From: Candidozyma auris
Taxonomy: Eukaryota > Ascomycota > Pichiomycetes > Serinales > Metschnikowiaceae
Reading direction: 5' to 3'
Length of the DNA stretch: 64,000 nt
NCBI RefSeq assembly: GCF_003013715.1
Contig: NC_072812.1
Span: 62,001-126,000, forward strand
A program made the position numbers and the translations under genes. Below the pieces are notes generated by a model. That model was not told where the DNA came from. It worked only from the letters and a program-made list of their open reading frames with translations, and searched no databases. Shown one piece after another: positions 1 through 11,600 of this stretch (position 1 is the first letter of the stretch; every line of letters begins with the position of its first letter).

Positions 1-1739
1 TCAAGTCCCGCCAATTTGAGCTCGTTGATCTTCTCCTGTCTCTTGAGCTCATTGATCTCCTCCTGTCTCATCTCATTGATCTTTTCAATGTCCTTCGACT
101 GTTGTATGATAGCATTTCTTTCCTCTCTGTTCTTCACAACCTTACGACATAGTTTTTCAGAATCAGCTGCCAAAATTTGGTCACCCGCCTGAGGAAGACT
201 CTTCCAGCCCCAAATCTGAACCGGAGTGGATGGTCCAGCTGCCTTAACTGTCTTGCCGTTTTCATCTTTCATGCCTCGTACTTTGCAGTAAGTTGTCCCA
301 GCCACCAAGAAGCTTCCCGGTTTGACAGTTCCTCTTTTGATCAACACAGTGGAGACGTTTCCAAGTCCTTTGACAACTTGACTTTCAATTACCCATCCCT
401 CTGCCGGGACGCCTTTACTTTCGGCTTTAAACTCACTTAGTTCACTGAGAGTGATAACTGCCTCCTCTAGTTTGTCCATGTTCATACCAGTCTTTCCACT
501 AACTCTGACAGTTTGTGTGTCACCACCATAGTCTTCAATATCAATATCATGACGAGACAAGTCTGCCAAAACCTTGTCTAGGTTGAGACCAGGCTTGTCA
601 CACTTGTTGATGGCGACTATGATAGGAACCCCTGACTTCTTTGCATGCTTGATAGCTTCGATCGTCTGTGGCATCACAGAGTCATCACCGGCAACAACAA
701 GAATCACGATATCAGTGACTATGGCGCCTCTTTCACGCATACTCAAAAACGCAGCATGGCCAGGAGTATCGAGAAATGTGATTTTCTTCTTCGATATGGG
801 TGTTGTCACGGAGAAAGCACCTATATGCTGAGTGATACCACCAAACTCGCCTTGCACCACTGAAGATTTCCTCAAATAGTCCAAAATTGTGGTCTTACCA
901 TGATCCACATGTCCCATGATGGTGACCACTGGCGGTCTGGGCTCAAGAAGCTCCTCCTTTACAGGTGCTGGGAAGAGATCCATACCGGTTTCATCGCTCA
1001 TGGTGACATCAAACCCAAACTCGTCTGCAATAAGAGAAGCATTTTCCTTATCGAGAATGTAGTTGTGGCTCATGTTTTCGAACCCAAGACCCTCAAGTCT
1101 GGTAAGCATGTCTGACAATGGAACACTCATGATGTTAGCCAAATTAGATACCGTTGTGAATGTTGGAATGTTGATTTTGATGTTTTCTTTCTTCTTCTCT
1201 CTTGGCTTGCTCTGTACCTTTTTCTGGGGCTTCTTTGCTTGGCTCTGACTAGCTGTACCCTGCTGCTCCTTCATTTGCTGGTTCAACTTCAGCCTTATTT
1301 GTGCATACCTCTGTATACTTCCACCCGATTCATTACTTGTGGCTTTGGTTTGGTTCTTGTTAGTCGGCTGCTGCTCTCTTCTGGGCTGCTGCTCTCTTCT
1401 GGGCTGCTGTTCTCTTCTGGGCTGCTGTTCTCGTTTGGCAAAAGGAACTTGCCCTTCTGTGTCTCTTCTCGATGGCTTGCCGCTCTGGTCAACAAACTTT
1501 CTTTGTGACTTGAAATTTGCATTTTGGTTTGTCCTTTTGAAGCCCCGTGGTCCTGAGTCCGCGTTGCTGTACATCTGAGCGAAGCGGTTTGGTTTCTTTG
1601 CACCGCCTGTAGCACCCAGTGGGTTACCCTCTGTGCCTTTGACGTCACCAACTTTGGGCAAGTTTCGAAGGGTCGATAGCTGGCATCTTTGTAGTATACA
1701 TCTTTGGGCCTGGTGAAGGTTGCGTAGCCCGATACTCAT
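1..1739 (-). CDS. IFM1: Mitochondrial translation initiation factor IF-2 (partial, C-terminus beyond left edge)
   Basis: GTPase that brings formyl-Met-tRNA to the mitochondrial small ribosomal subunit. I translated the minus strand from the ATG at 1739-1737; the frame stays open to base 1, giving about 579 residues. The first ~30 residues are Arg/Gln/Leu-rich without acids, as expected for a mitochondrial presequence. The G domain is clear: GHVDHGKT near residue 275, DTPGH near 325, NKCD near 376, then domain II. A low-complexity linker at about residues 100-125 holds four copies of the hexapeptide QQPRRE, encoded by an 18-nt repeat (about 1366-1434). A charged [12 protein letters not shown] repeat follows domain II at about 20-85. 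Domains III and IV lie outside the window. DBF4 lies upstream in the same orientation, 248 bp away. The family assignment is secure. Confidence 0.93.
   Translation of the reverse strand, partial: MSIGLRNLHQAQRCILQRCQLSTLRNLPKVGDVKGTEGNPLGATGGAKKPNRFAQMYSNADSGPRGFKRTNQNANFKSQRKFVDQSGKPSRRDTEGQVPFAKREQQPRREQQPRREQQPRREQQPTNKNQTKATSNESGGSIQRYAQIRLKLNQQMKEQQGTASQSQAKKPQKKVQSKPREKKKENIKINIPTFTTVSNLANIMSVPLSDMLTRLEGLGFENMSHNYILDKENASLIADEFGFDVTMSDETGMDLFPAPVKEELLEPRPPVVTIMGHVDHGKTTILDYLRKSSVVQGEFGGITQHIGAFSVTTPISKKKITFLDTPGHAAFLSMRERGAIVTDIVILVVAGDDSVMPQTIEAIKHAKKSGVPIIVAINKCDKPGLNLDKVLADLSRHDIDIEDYGGDTQTVRVSGKTGMNMDKLEEAVITLSELSEFKAESKGVPAEGWVIESQVVKGLGNVSTVLIKRGTVKPGSFLVAGTTYCKVRGMKDENGKTVKAAGPSTPVQIWGWKSLPQAGDQILAADSEKLCRKVVKNREERNAIIQQSKDIEKINEMRQEEINELKRQEKINELKLAGL
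1366..1434 (-). repeat. 18-nt tandem repeat inside IFM1 encoding QQPRRE
   Basis: Four near-identical 18-nt units (plus-strand unit ctgctctcttctgggctg) code for repeated QQPRRE in the linker before the GTPase domain. Copies differ by silent T/C changes, so this is a true in-frame minisatellite that could vary in copy number between strains. Confidence 0.85.
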
Positions 1740-1886
1740 TACGTCTATAAATGCTCTATGTGAAAAGTTTATGAGATAGATAATTGACTGCGAATTTTTA
1801 TGTTGATGGTACACCGCACAACTACTACCACGAATTCTACTACTACCTCGTTCAATATAGTGGAACTATCGATTCGTTTATGCTTT

Positions 1887-1922
1887 GGAACCCCTCCCCC
1901 CATATAGGAGGGTTCCTTTTTT
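1887..1922. other. Hairpin followed by T6 between DBF4 and IFM1
   Basis: GGAACCC at 1887 pairs with GGGTTCC ending at 1916, extended by TCC/GGA with one bulged C, and is followed by six T residues (1917-1922). It looks like a hairpin-plus-T-run terminator read on the plus strand. The flanking genes are both on the minus strand, so its role is unclear: DBF4 3'UTR structure, or the end of an unseen plus-strand transcript. Confidence 0.4.
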
Positions 1923-1987
1923 ATACTCTATGCAATTATCGTGACAGAAATGCTATGAAGATGCAAAACACCTTTCAGGTAAAAACG

Positions 1988-3709
1988 CTACTCGTAATTG
2001 TAGTCACCATTTGATGCGACGTACCCCATGAATTTGCTTTCGTTAAGTGTAGCAATGAGGTCGTCAATCTCTTTGAAGTTTTCGTCGTTGCAAGCAAAGT
2101 TGCGGTGCCTGTTGGACACAATGTGTTCGTCAAAGCTGTCATACTTGACGCGGCAGTTCTCGCAATACCCAGGTTTCAACTCACGCTCACGTTCTCGCTC
2201 GCGAGAATCCGCTTTTTGCATGTGCTTCTTCAAGAAGATGCGCCTCTTGAGGTTGTTCAAATTCTTCGACACAACCTGGGACACCGTCGGTCCGAGACCA
2301 TTGCCTTGATGAGCATGTTGTTGTGCTGCGCTATTGAGCACGGAGTCCATCGATATCGATTGTGCATTGGAGGCTCCATTGTATCCTGAGGCAACTACGT
2401 CGTAGAATCTTGAGTTTGATTGAGAAACTGAGTTGTTGAAGGGTTGCATGACCGATGAATTTCTTGTCAAAGCGGCGGGTGCCTTGAAGTCGAAATTTTC
2501 TTTACCTTCAGTATCTTCTTCGGGCTCTGACGATGCTTTTTTCTCCATCAGAATCGTATCGTTGTCATTGTCATCGACAGTACCCTCCCTGTCGTTGGTG
2601 GCGTCATCCTCTGCGATGCTATCAGTCGCTCCAGCAGAGTCCGTACTTGTGCTTGTTTCGGTGACAGCAGATGAATTTATGGAGAAGCTATCACGAGCGT
2701 GTCCAATAATGGCGTCAGTCACCTTCTTGAGGAGTTCTCTATATTCTTTCGTGGCTTCGAACTTTTGCAGCCGGCGCAATTTTTTCCTCTCCAGATTATC
2801 GGATGTGTCGGGAATGAAAGGACACTTGCCATCAAGGGTGTAGTAAAATGACGGATAGTTCTCACCAGACCATTCCCTTACGGCTATAGGACGTACCGCT
2901 TGCGATAAGTCATACACGTAGAAGAAATTCTTTTCTAAGTAGTGCAAGTCCTCTCTTTTAGCGTTAGGATCTTTGTCGGCAGACCCAAAAATCTTTTCTT
3001 CCTTTAGAAGGTTTGACAAGTTTCCCGTACGCTCTTGTGATGCTGAGTCTGAAACACCGAGGTTCTTGAGAAACCTGAAAACCTTATCGTAATCCCACAC
3101 CTTAATCTTGAGACTCACGGCATCGTGGAAGATGTCGTTGTTTGGATAAGCCTTGGAGCTATTGAACTGGCGTCTGCTGACGATGATGCTAACATCTCGG
3201 TCGTAAAAGGGCACAATCTCGCACCCCACCAGTCTCAAAGCACGCTGTGCCCGTTTCTGCTCCTGTTGCTGAGCTAGGTTGTTTGAGTCACACCCTTGCG
3301 TGTCAAAGTACACCACAGACTCTTTCATAATCTTACGCCATGACTCCTGCCAGCTCTTGAGCTCGTCACCGACGAGTCTAGCCGACTTTGAAGCAGGTCC
3401 GCTACCAGCGGCCTTGGAGTCTTCAATCTTGCGCAGCTTCTTCACCAGGTGCTCAGTAGCCACAGACGTTGTTTCTTCAGCATCCCTTGATGCCAGCTTC
3501 TCCCCCACGGCCAACACCTCGGTTCGTTTAGCGATGGCAACGGAGTCATCCTCCCGCTCTACTTTGGCCACATTACTAGCCACAGGGACATTCTTGACCC
3601 TGGGTTTGATGCTGGCTGGCAGAGGTACATTTTGGTTGGCTTCAGCCAAAGGCACACGCTTGGCCTGTGACATGGCTGTATATGATCTCTTTTTGTTTGT
3701 TCTGTCCAT
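1988..3709 (-). CDS. DBF4: Dbf4-type regulatory subunit of Cdc7 kinase
   Basis: Activator of Cdc7 in the DDK kinase that fires replication origins by phosphorylating Mcm2-7. The 573-residue protein shows the three conserved Dbf4 blocks in order. A BRCT-like motif N spans about residues 125-220. A motif-M region, with FFYVYDLSQ and RPIAVREW, lies around 260-300. A C-terminal motif-C zinc finger has Cys516, Cys519, His529 and His535 (CX2C-X9-HX5H). The middle is Ser/Thr/Asp-rich and looks disordered. The N-terminus has many Lys/Arg residues suited to nuclear import. A GACGCG core at 3897-3902, about 190 bp upstream, could be a cell-cycle (MBF-like) site, but that is a weak match. Length is somewhat shorter than the S. 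cerevisiae protein. Confidence 0.92.
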   Translation of the reverse strand: MDRTNKKRSYTAMSQAKRVPLAEANQNVPLPASIKPRVKNVPVASNVAKVEREDDSVAIAKRTEVLAVGEKLASRDAEETTSVATEHLVKKLRKIEDSKAAGSGPASKSARLVGDELKSWQESWRKIMKESVVYFDTQGCDSNNLAQQQEQKRAQRALRLVGCEIVPFYDRDVSIIVSRRQFNSSKAYPNNDIFHDAVSLKIKVWDYDKVFRFLKNLGVSDSASQERTGNLSNLLKEEKIFGSADKDPNAKREDLHYLEKNFFYVYDLSQAVRPIAVREWSGENYPSFYYTLDGKCPFIPDTSDNLERKKLRRLQKFEATKEYRELLKKVTDAIIGHARDSFSINSSAVTETSTSTDSAGATDSIAEDDATNDREGTVDDNDNDTILMEKKASSEPEEDTEGKENFDFKAPAALTRNSSVMQPFNNSVSQSNSRFYDVVASGYNGASNAQSISMDSVLNSAAQQHAHQGNGLGPTVSQVVSKNLNNLKRRIFLKKHMQKADSRERERERELKPGYCENCRVKYDSFDEHIVSNRHRNFACNDENFKEIDDLIATLNESKFMGYVASNGDYNYE

Positions 3710-5073
3710 CTTAAAGGTGCATTATGGAGGAAGGAAAAAGCGGTCGAGATATTAAAGGAAATGGAGATTGTGTGACTTGTACTCAGTCAATGCTTCAATG
3801 CAATCTATGTGGACGAAACCTCGATATCTATAGAGGCGGTTGAGAGTGATATGTGCTGTGGACCTTTTGATGTAGTTGGAGCAAAACACGAAGATTCGCG
3901 TCGTAGTGAAGGAAGGGCTCAAAAAAAAACTGTATGTGGATCCGCAACTACATGTGCACACTTGTGTTTACATTTGCAACCAGTTTGAAAGGTGACGACA
4001 ATTAGAAGGATTCTCTGATGAAGCATGATACTTTGAGGAAATTTTTGGCCCTCTAGGCGATCTGTGTGTTGTCAATTGAGGAGCTTAGAGAATATGCTGG
4101 AGAAGTAAAGGCATGGACTGTAAGTATTGGCTGCGAAAACAGTGAGGTCAGAATCAGCCAGCACCACAAATTGTTTGATATGGAATGTGATGTAAGCTAT
4201 AAGATCATTGGGTAAATGTACCACTATTGTATGATCATGAGCTTGCTAAATTTGAAGTTCTTTTAGTTTTTGGCAGCAAACTCACTTGTGGTAGTTTAGC
4301 CTGTCACAAAATATTCACTGTGCATCTCCAACCAATGGAAGATTTCACCCGTAGGAAAATGAACAGATACTTGTCCAAGCGAATTTGACATTCTTGGTAA
4401 TACTCCTTGAGCAAATGAAAGCTCATGGTCCTGTAAAGTTAGTCGCATATACTTAGTATCTTTGGTAGACACTGTTGGCATGATTTTGCAGCCATTTCTT
4501 CAAAAGCGAGACAAGCTCTTCATAAACTTTGTGTAGCTTGGAGTCGGGTTCGCCAAAGCCCGAGTGGCTTTATTTAGTCGTTTTAACTCATTAAATGTTT
4601 TCTTGGGGAGTTTTAAGTGCACTCGTTATTGCAATTAATTGACACTTTTTAATTAAAGATGTAAAGCATGAAAGGAACGCACACCTTCGAAGAATGCTAG
4701 AAAATCAGATACAATGGTCACAATGAAGAAGCATGTCTGAAAGCTTTTTTTAAGTATGTTTCTGCTATCTTACGAAAGTTTTAACTTCAAAAGTTGCTCT
4801 CAAGCAGCATTTCCGTTTTTAATGCTCACAGGTACCTGTGCTAGCATGAAAGGAAAGTAGTACGCAAGAAAATAAATAACCAAAAAATAATAAAAGTTGG
4901 CAAAGGGTATAAGTAGACAAAAGCGAACGTACAAGAAAAACAGAAACTGACGGCCAGATTCTTACTGTCCAATTGGTCAGTTCTTAACACTACACGCTCT
5001 TATCAGTCCCAGTTCGCACAGAACATATACCGAGTCAAAACTACTACGCTACAACTTCGCCTTCAGCGCAATA
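3710..5073. other. Divergent intergenic region DBF4 / Ego3-like gene, no gene seen
   Basis: Contains only short ORFs without family features. One copy of the dispersed 12-mer TGGCTGCGAAAA lies at 4128-4139. A small hairpin TCGGG...CCCGA surrounds 4545-4564 and includes GGGTTCGCCAAA, which recurs at 35613-35624. The last 200 bp are A-rich, as expected of a yeast promoter. Confidence 0.6.
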
Positions 5074-5487
5074 ATGCTACAACCGAAACACATATCCCAG
5101 ACAATCTCGCAAGTGCTTTCTCCACATGGGCTTGGTCCAATCTCTGTATCCCTCTTGTCAAGCAAGGGCCTCCCGTTGTCCACAGTTTCCGTTCTGAACT
5201 TGGACATATCGTCAGATAACTTGAAAGTGTTCTCTTTGTTGGCCATCAATGCATTTCACCAGCAGCCAAAGGCCAAAAACCCGGATTTGGATGACTGGGT
5301 GGTCATGGACGTGGATGGGAATCTTAGGTCGATGGTGAAGCGATTCTCCACCGAGAAGGGGACCAAAAACCAGTTATACGTGGTGATATTTTACTTTAGC
5401 AACTACGAGGACGCATTGGCAAAGGCACAGATTGATGCGCTTGCAGGGACATTGGAAAAGGAACTTCAGGGCTACGTGGCAGCGTAA
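5074..5487 (+). CDS. Roadblock-fold protein, candidate EGO complex subunit Ego3/Slm4
   Basis: A 137-residue soluble protein that I place, on pattern rather than strong identity, with Ego3/Slm4, the vacuolar EGO (Ragulator-like) subunit that anchors Rag GTPases for TORC1 signalling. Like Ego3 it opens with a short helix (MLQPKHISQTISQVL). A beta-strand pair follows, then a central helix with DNLKVFSLL, which resembles the NLKMMSLL stretch I recall in yeast Ego3. Next come strands around VVMDVDGN and QLYVVIFYF, and a long C-terminal helix. There are no membrane segments or signal peptide. Another roadblock/LC7 protein is possible. The ATG at 5074 is the first in frame after an A-rich leader. 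Confidence 0.58.
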   Translation: MLQPKHISQTISQVLSPHGLGPISVSLLSSKGLPLSTVSVLNLDISSDNLKVFSLLAINAFHQQPKAKNPDLDDWVVMDVDGNLRSMVKRFSTEKGTKNQLYVVIFYFSNYEDALAKAQIDALAGTLEKELQGYVAA

Positions 5488-5877
5488 GAACTCAGGATGC
5501 TAATATGCTAAACAAAATATAGATATGGGTATTCAATCACTGGTTAATAGGAAGCATGAGAATATGATCAAAGCGCCGCCTTTCAGGCAAAGTAGGGCAC
5601 ATCGGGATTGTGGTCCATGCGATGTATAGTTTGACGGCAATTAAGGCAGAAGCAAAGTCGTGAAATAAAACCGTAGAAGATGCATTAAGCTCGTTGAAGA
5701 GCATGATGTGACAGGCAATGAGCTTAGACCCAAAACACATCAAGCGACAGATGCTGCGTAGTCAGATGTACTGGATGCTCTGGTTCACACAACGAAATGC
5801 AACAGAATCAGCGCATCATCATCTGCTGGCCCTCTTCAACAGCGTTCTTGGCTGAAATGAATTAAGCAACGCCAAAC
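5488..5877. other. Convergent intergenic region, no gene seen
   Basis: The 3' ends of the Ego3-like gene and CDC34 face each other here. I see only A/T-rich 3'UTR-like sequence and no credible coding potential. Confidence 0.6.
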
Positions 5878-6594
5878 CTATTTCACAGCGATCTCCACGT
5901 CGCTCTCTTCTTCCTCGACATCATCCTCCACATCCTCCATGTCGTCCATGAGGCTTTCTTCGTCAAAGGACTCCTCCTCGCTGTCGTACCAGAAATCCTC
6001 ATCCACAGGCTCCTGTTCGGCATCTTTAGCAGCACCGTTGGCGCCACCATAAGCATGGACTTCGGACTCAGGCACAACAAAACCTTCAGGGATGTCCTGC
6101 TTCGATCTGGCCACCTCTTGCATGACCTTCTTCTTGTATGCTTCCGGGCTCTTGCGCAACTCGACCGAGGCATCGATGTTAGCTGGCGAAGAGATGTTGG
6201 GGTCCTCCAAAAGCGACACGATCGAAATCAACACCGACTCAACTGTCTGTGCTGGGGACCACGTCTCACTGTCAGGCTCATCCGAGGTTGGGTCACCGCC
6301 TTGGTGGAGAATGGAAATACACAATCTGCCATCGCGGTAAACATTAGGGTGGTAGATGGCCGGGGTGAAGCGGAATGTTGGAGGCGAGAAGGGGAAGTCG
6401 GCCGGAAATCTCATCTGGCCCTTGAAGAAACCGCCGTGGTACATCGACTCTTTGTTGAGCACCATGATGCCGATGTTCCACAAGAAGATGTTATCGTCGT
6501 CAAGCTCAATGTGGAACGAAGGGATCCCCTTTTTCGGATCAGTCAAGTCTCTGAACTGCCGCTGGAGAATCGCTGCGGCGGATTTGGAGCTCAT
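5878..6594 (-). CDS. CDC34: Ubiquitin-conjugating enzyme E2 Cdc34 (Ubc3)
   Basis: E2 that works with SCF ubiquitin ligases to build Lys48 chains on cell-cycle regulators such as CDK inhibitors. The 238-residue protein has the UBC fold at about residues 8-175, with HPN at 82-84 and the active-site cysteine Cys92 in GRLCISIL. It carries the Cdc34-specific acidic-loop insertion after the cysteine (HQGGDPTSDEPDSETW), which distinguishes it from other E2s. The tail from about residue 195 is strongly acidic (runs of Glu/Asp), matching the SCF-binding extension. The tail is shorter than in S. cerevisiae (295 residues). The start follows directly from the conserved N-terminal helix. Confidence 0.96.
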   Translation of the reverse strand: MSSKSAAAILQRQFRDLTDPKKGIPSFHIELDDDNIFLWNIGIMVLNKESMYHGGFFKGQMRFPADFPFSPPTFRFTPAIYHPNVYRDGRLCISILHQGGDPTSDEPDSETWSPAQTVESVLISIVSLLEDPNISSPANIDASVELRKSPEAYKKKVMQEVARSKQDIPEGFVVPESEVHAYGGANGAAKDAEQEPVDEDFWYDSEEESFDEESLMDDMEDVEDDVEEEESDVEIAVK

Positions 6595-8676
6595 AGTTTA
6601 TGGGTGCTTTTTGCTTGTTTAGTGATGCTGACAAAAACCTATGGTGGTTATGAAGTGGGTCCCCACAAGACAAAGATTTATAAAAAAAAAAAGGTATATA
6701 GTGTATAAAGCGTGGGATTAGAACAGACTTGAGTGAGGGCTGGACTGAAAAAGCAGCAAACTCAACAAGATTCTGGGGTGTTAGGGTAAAGGTAGGGTAG
6801 GTGTGTTTCGCTGATATCAGCAACGGAAGAAGTAAGTAGGAGGAATGGGAGGGCCACCTGCGATTTGTGCGAGCCGGTTTTTCTTTTTTCTGTGGTGAGT
6901 GCCGCAGCCTGTTTCTTTTGGCACGCAGAGAGAATGATGGTCAGCGAACAAGAGCAAATAAAGATAAGAAGAGAAAAGATATTATTTGGAAGGAAAAAAA
7001 GAAGGAAAAAAAACAAGCTAGTGTGAGTTAAGGTCCAGAATATCGAGTTAGGAAGGAGAGAACTCGGGAAAAATAGTGATATCACGTGACCAGAGAGAGG
7101 ACCCGCCAGCCCAAAACATGCTTATTTCCCTCACCACACTGGAGCCGTTCCTCCCAGGAGAGAATAACATATTCATAGTTTCTGTGCGTCACTCATAGTT
7201 CCCTGCTTTTACTATATAATGTACACTCTCACCTTCTTTTACTTTTTAAATTTTCTCTTCATTTGTGGTTGCCTTTTCCTTTTTTGGTACTCTCACTCTT
7301 GTTGCCTCGTTCTCGGCCTAGTGGAAGGCTCTTGTTTGTTGAAGGACGATAAGTCGAGAACCAACTCGGGCAAGGCACACAACGTAGACGAGGGACACTC
7401 AAAAAGGAAGACAATGGGCACCCAAATCTCGAAAAAAACTAAGTTTGCTAATGAGCTTTCATATTACCTAGAATTTCTAATTCTTCAACCTGACCACAAC
7501 GGTGGATTCTTGCGTCTATGGCTGGTTGGGTGCCACTGTTTGTGCTTGTGGCTGTTTTTCGCAGCCAAATCTGGTCCCAAACTCGGTCTAACACACAAAC
7601 AAAGGCAATGCACTAGAATTATAACCGACCTACCCCAAATTTGAATTCAATCATCTGCGTTCTTGACTTGTCTTTGTTTGGCTGCTCTGCTCTGTCTAGT
7701 GTGACGGTACATGTAGACTTCAGCAGTCCGCTAGAATTCAAGTTTCAATAAATAAATTGCAAGATATGTCGAGATTTTTTTTATGGTCCTCGTTCAAAGA
7801 GAAAAAGCCTTAAGACATAGACTGAGTATGACCTCTGAGTAATTGCAGTTGGCGATTGCACTCTTGTATCTTGCCTCAGATTCTGATCTTCCTTGTGATC
7901 TCCCTTTGGGCATGCAACGTTTAGCTTGTCAATGGATTCCACATAGCTTTTGGATTGATGCACACAAGAATCATACATTAATTTTCGACAGCTAATCTAT
8001 CACCTTCAGGTGTCAACAGTGCCTCAAAGCAATTCTGAGTGAATTCGCTATAATGAATGTTTGCTCAACAAGGCATTGTCCTGATATCAAGCAAGGTTCA
8101 TCTAAGAGGAATATTAAGTCAATGACCATTAAGAATCTCTCAGATTTTAGCAATCTCTTTTTGTCGCAACGTAAAGCCATCTTGTCAGTGTTTCACCAAT
8201 ATAAGAGAAACGAACTCCAGCAACAGCGCCATTCTCACCAAACTCTAGGCATCTCTGCAAAACTCAGACTTCTAATGAATATTCAAAATCTGGAAGTTTC
8301 TCTTTCATCAACCAAGAGAGCTTTTATATATCGGCTAGTCCTCCAAAAACTACCGTGCCTATCTGCCGCTTATGGCTGCGAAAAGGGACCCTTATCAGTT
8401 TGCATTCATGGGCAACGTCTCGAAAAAGACGAAGAACACTAAAACTTTTTCTTTCTTTATTTTCAGAGAGTGCTTTCAAATTACACTAGCATCTTAAGTC
8501 GTCAAATGTCTTTTTAAGTTCATTTTCTTAAATCAAACTCTTTTCAAACTCCCTGGCCTACACGTGAATGCTGACATTTGCTCCGGCACACTTGCCCATG
8601 TCCTATCAGCCGGACATGGGGACGACGTATACATACTTTCACTTTTTCTCTCAATTGCAACAAACACCCTAGAATC
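6595..8676. other. Large divergent intergenic region CDC34 / AIP5
   Basis: About 2.1 kb without a credible gene. It holds a purine-rich tract (about 6950-7060), CACGTG at 7083-7088 and at 8561-8566, and two copies of the dispersed 12-mer TGGCTGCGAAAA (7556-7567 on the minus strand, 8373-8384 on the plus strand). Open frames at 7219-7644 and 8053-8442 run through those repeats and have no recognisable domain, so I do not call them. Confidence 0.6.
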
Positions 8677-11600
8677 ATGGACATTGAAGAGCAAATCGAG
8701 AAGGCTGAGAAATTGGAGTCTCCCTCGCTTGTGGGCTCCTCCATAAGATCGGCCGACGATCTGGCCCACCAGAACTATATCCACCCCGAAAAGTACAAGG
8801 GCCGCTCCAAAAGCAAGCCCAAAAAGCACTCGATCTTGGACTCGTCCATTGGCGCGTCCTTGGATGATTTGATCAGCGAAGGGGCGCTTTTGGGCTCAGA
8901 AGAAGACTTCGATCGCTTCTTGGACGACACTGGTCACGTCAAATCTGATGCGAGGTACAATCCAGTAGAGGAGGAGGAGAAAGAGAAGGTCCAGAAGAGC
9001 ACGTTGTCGAAGACTGAGCAATCGAGAAAAGACGTTTTGGAGCCTCAATTGAAGGAGGCGAGCCCTGGGGTGCCTGAAAGCGTGCCCATCTCAGCAACTA
9101 CTACTGTGGACGAGACGGTGGACAAAAAGACTGATCCAAAAATCAGCTCTCTTTACGAAACGGAAAACTACTCTGCGCCAAACTTGTCTGAGTACCAGCT
9201 TGAGCACCAGATCTCCGATCACTCTGACTTGTTGGATTCGGTCAAGTCGTACGATCTCAATAAGTTGCCCTCTTCCTCAGATAGGGAACGGTCCAAGACA
9301 AACGACTTGAGCGACTCTCCCGCCCGTGTGCCTATTCATGCTGGTGCTTCGCCTGCAAGAAAAGCACCTGCTGCGGTGAGGCATTTGGATTTTGGCGAGA
9401 ATGCTAACGTGAGACTGTCGGACTCTTTACATACTCCATATTTCCCCACTTATGAGCGGTCTCCTAGCAGATCAAGATCCAACTTCAGAGAAAGGTCTTC
9501 CGAGAGAAGTGCCAGATCCAGGTCGACTTCAACCGCTCACCCTCACTTGGCTCGTGGCGATACTTATAAGAGTACTCATCCGGAAACTCCTCTTAAGTAC
9601 GAGCATCCTGCTGACTTTGATTTGGGCGAGGAGGATGAGGAAGACGACAGAGCTACAAGACAGACAAAACCCACCATGGGAGAGTCAATTGCCGCTGCCG
9701 AGGCTAGCAGCAATCAGCAGAGCCTCAAAGAGTTCCATGGTGAGGAGGGTATCACGAGAGATCCATCTTTGGTGACAACTGGTGACTACACGAATTTCAA
9801 CGTAGACACTAGAAGAGATGAGTATTCGTTGTATTCCGGTCGCTCTCAGTCATCTTACAATTATTTGAGGAGTATTTCAAGATCTCGCTCAAGGCAACCC
9901 AAGAGAGAACCCGTTCATGACGAGAAGAATGATGCAAATCCAGAGGAACTTGCTCATGAGGGCGCATTGATCAGCGATGATCCGTACGATCAGGTGGAGG
10001 ACTTTGACAATGTTATGAAGAATGTTGTCAGCCCTGCCAAAGACCAGAATGCTTCTCGCTTGGCAGATGCAGCGAAATCACAGAAGCAGGAAACTAAGCC
10101 TCGAAGCGATCCAGCAGATGTTCATGTAACCGATGTTTCTGCTGAGGAAAAGGATGCAGAGACAAAGGAGCAGCTTTTGGCAGAATCTGCTCCTACTGTT
10201 TCCGCTAAAGACATTCATGTTGATTCATCTGAAGTCGACAACAAGACGCATCATGAATTCACGAGCGATACTCAACATGAGGCGCAGGAAAAGGAGCCAG
10301 AGCTTGCAAAGATTGACGAGGATGCGGAAGAGAAGGAGAAAGAAGCTAAAGAGCAACTTATTGCCGAAGAAGCCCCTACGGTAACAGCCTCTGACATCAA
10401 AGTAAGCGCAGACGACGATGCACCGGAAAGAGAGAGATCTGCGGTTCCTGAAGAGGAGACTGAACTGGCCGCCGATGGTGATGACTCGAAGAGAACTAAG
10501 CAGGCAGATTCGACAGAGACTGAGCCTTCTTCGAAAGTAGCGCTGGAGAAGGACTCTGAGCCTGAGATGGCTGGCCCATCGCATTCGAGGGAGGTATCTG
10601 AAGTCGACGAAGCAGATCCTAATGATCACAAGAATGACGACTCTGAGATCGTAGGTGAGAAGGAAGAGAAATCAAATCTCATCTCTGAGACTGCGGCTAA
10701 TGTTTCGGAACACGAGCAGGCAAGGGATATCAAGGATGAGGAGCTTTCAAGCAATAAGGTGAGAAGAGATAGTCTTATAGCTGAAGGTGGAGAGATCGAA
10801 AACATATCCGAGGTATCCGAGAAGACCACCGCTCATTCAGTAGACCAAGAAGACAAGGAGGTTGAGCATAAGGTGGAGTCGCCCGTTTCAAAGATGATAC
10901 AATCTGATGACCACGGTGCCAAGGTTCCTGAAATTGATTTTAAAAAGGAAAAGAATAAAGCAGCACCAGAAATTGAAACAGCAATTGAGCAACCTACACT
11001 TTTAGGGGAAACCGCCAACGACGACAAAGAACTCGAAGCTGAGAACGTTGAGGCTGCTGAAGCTAATAGAGACGAAGACGTCACTGGAATTGTAAATGAA
11101 ATCGATAAGGCTGAGACTGATGCGGGCAACAAGGAAGACGACGATAAAGAAGACGACGACAAGGAAGACGACGACAAGAAGGACGAGAGGGAGGTCAAGG
11201 ATTTCGAAGCACCTTCGAAGGCTGAGGAAAATGAGATCTCCATGTCCCATGAGGACACAGAGATTAAAGAAGTAGGTTCGAAGGACACCTCTGGCCAAAC
11301 CGAGGAACACGTCTCAGTCAAAGATACGCCTGAAAAGGACGAAGAAGTCGTCGAAGTCAAGAATGAGACTGTCCCATCCGAGGAGCTGCAAGCTAAAGCC
11401 ACGAATGTACTTGCACATGACGATGAAACACAGGAAGTCAACAAGAGCACGTCGGAGGACACAGTTGAGCAATCAGTGGAAGACCCAGATAAGTCCGAAA
11501 CGCCATCAGGATCCACAGAGGCTACAGAACAGGCTCCGCAGGAGAAAGAGATAGCTCCGAATGAGACCAAATCAAGCGAAACCAGTACGCCAAAAAGCGC

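Noticed and set aside
7219..7644. 141-residue open frame in the CDC34/AIP5 gap
   Set aside because: Composition is low-complexity hydrophobic at the start and random after, no family pattern, and it runs through a copy of the dispersed 12-mer.
8053..8442. 129-residue open frame before AIP5
   Set aside because: No domain, and it includes another copy of the intergenic 12-mer; probably chance.
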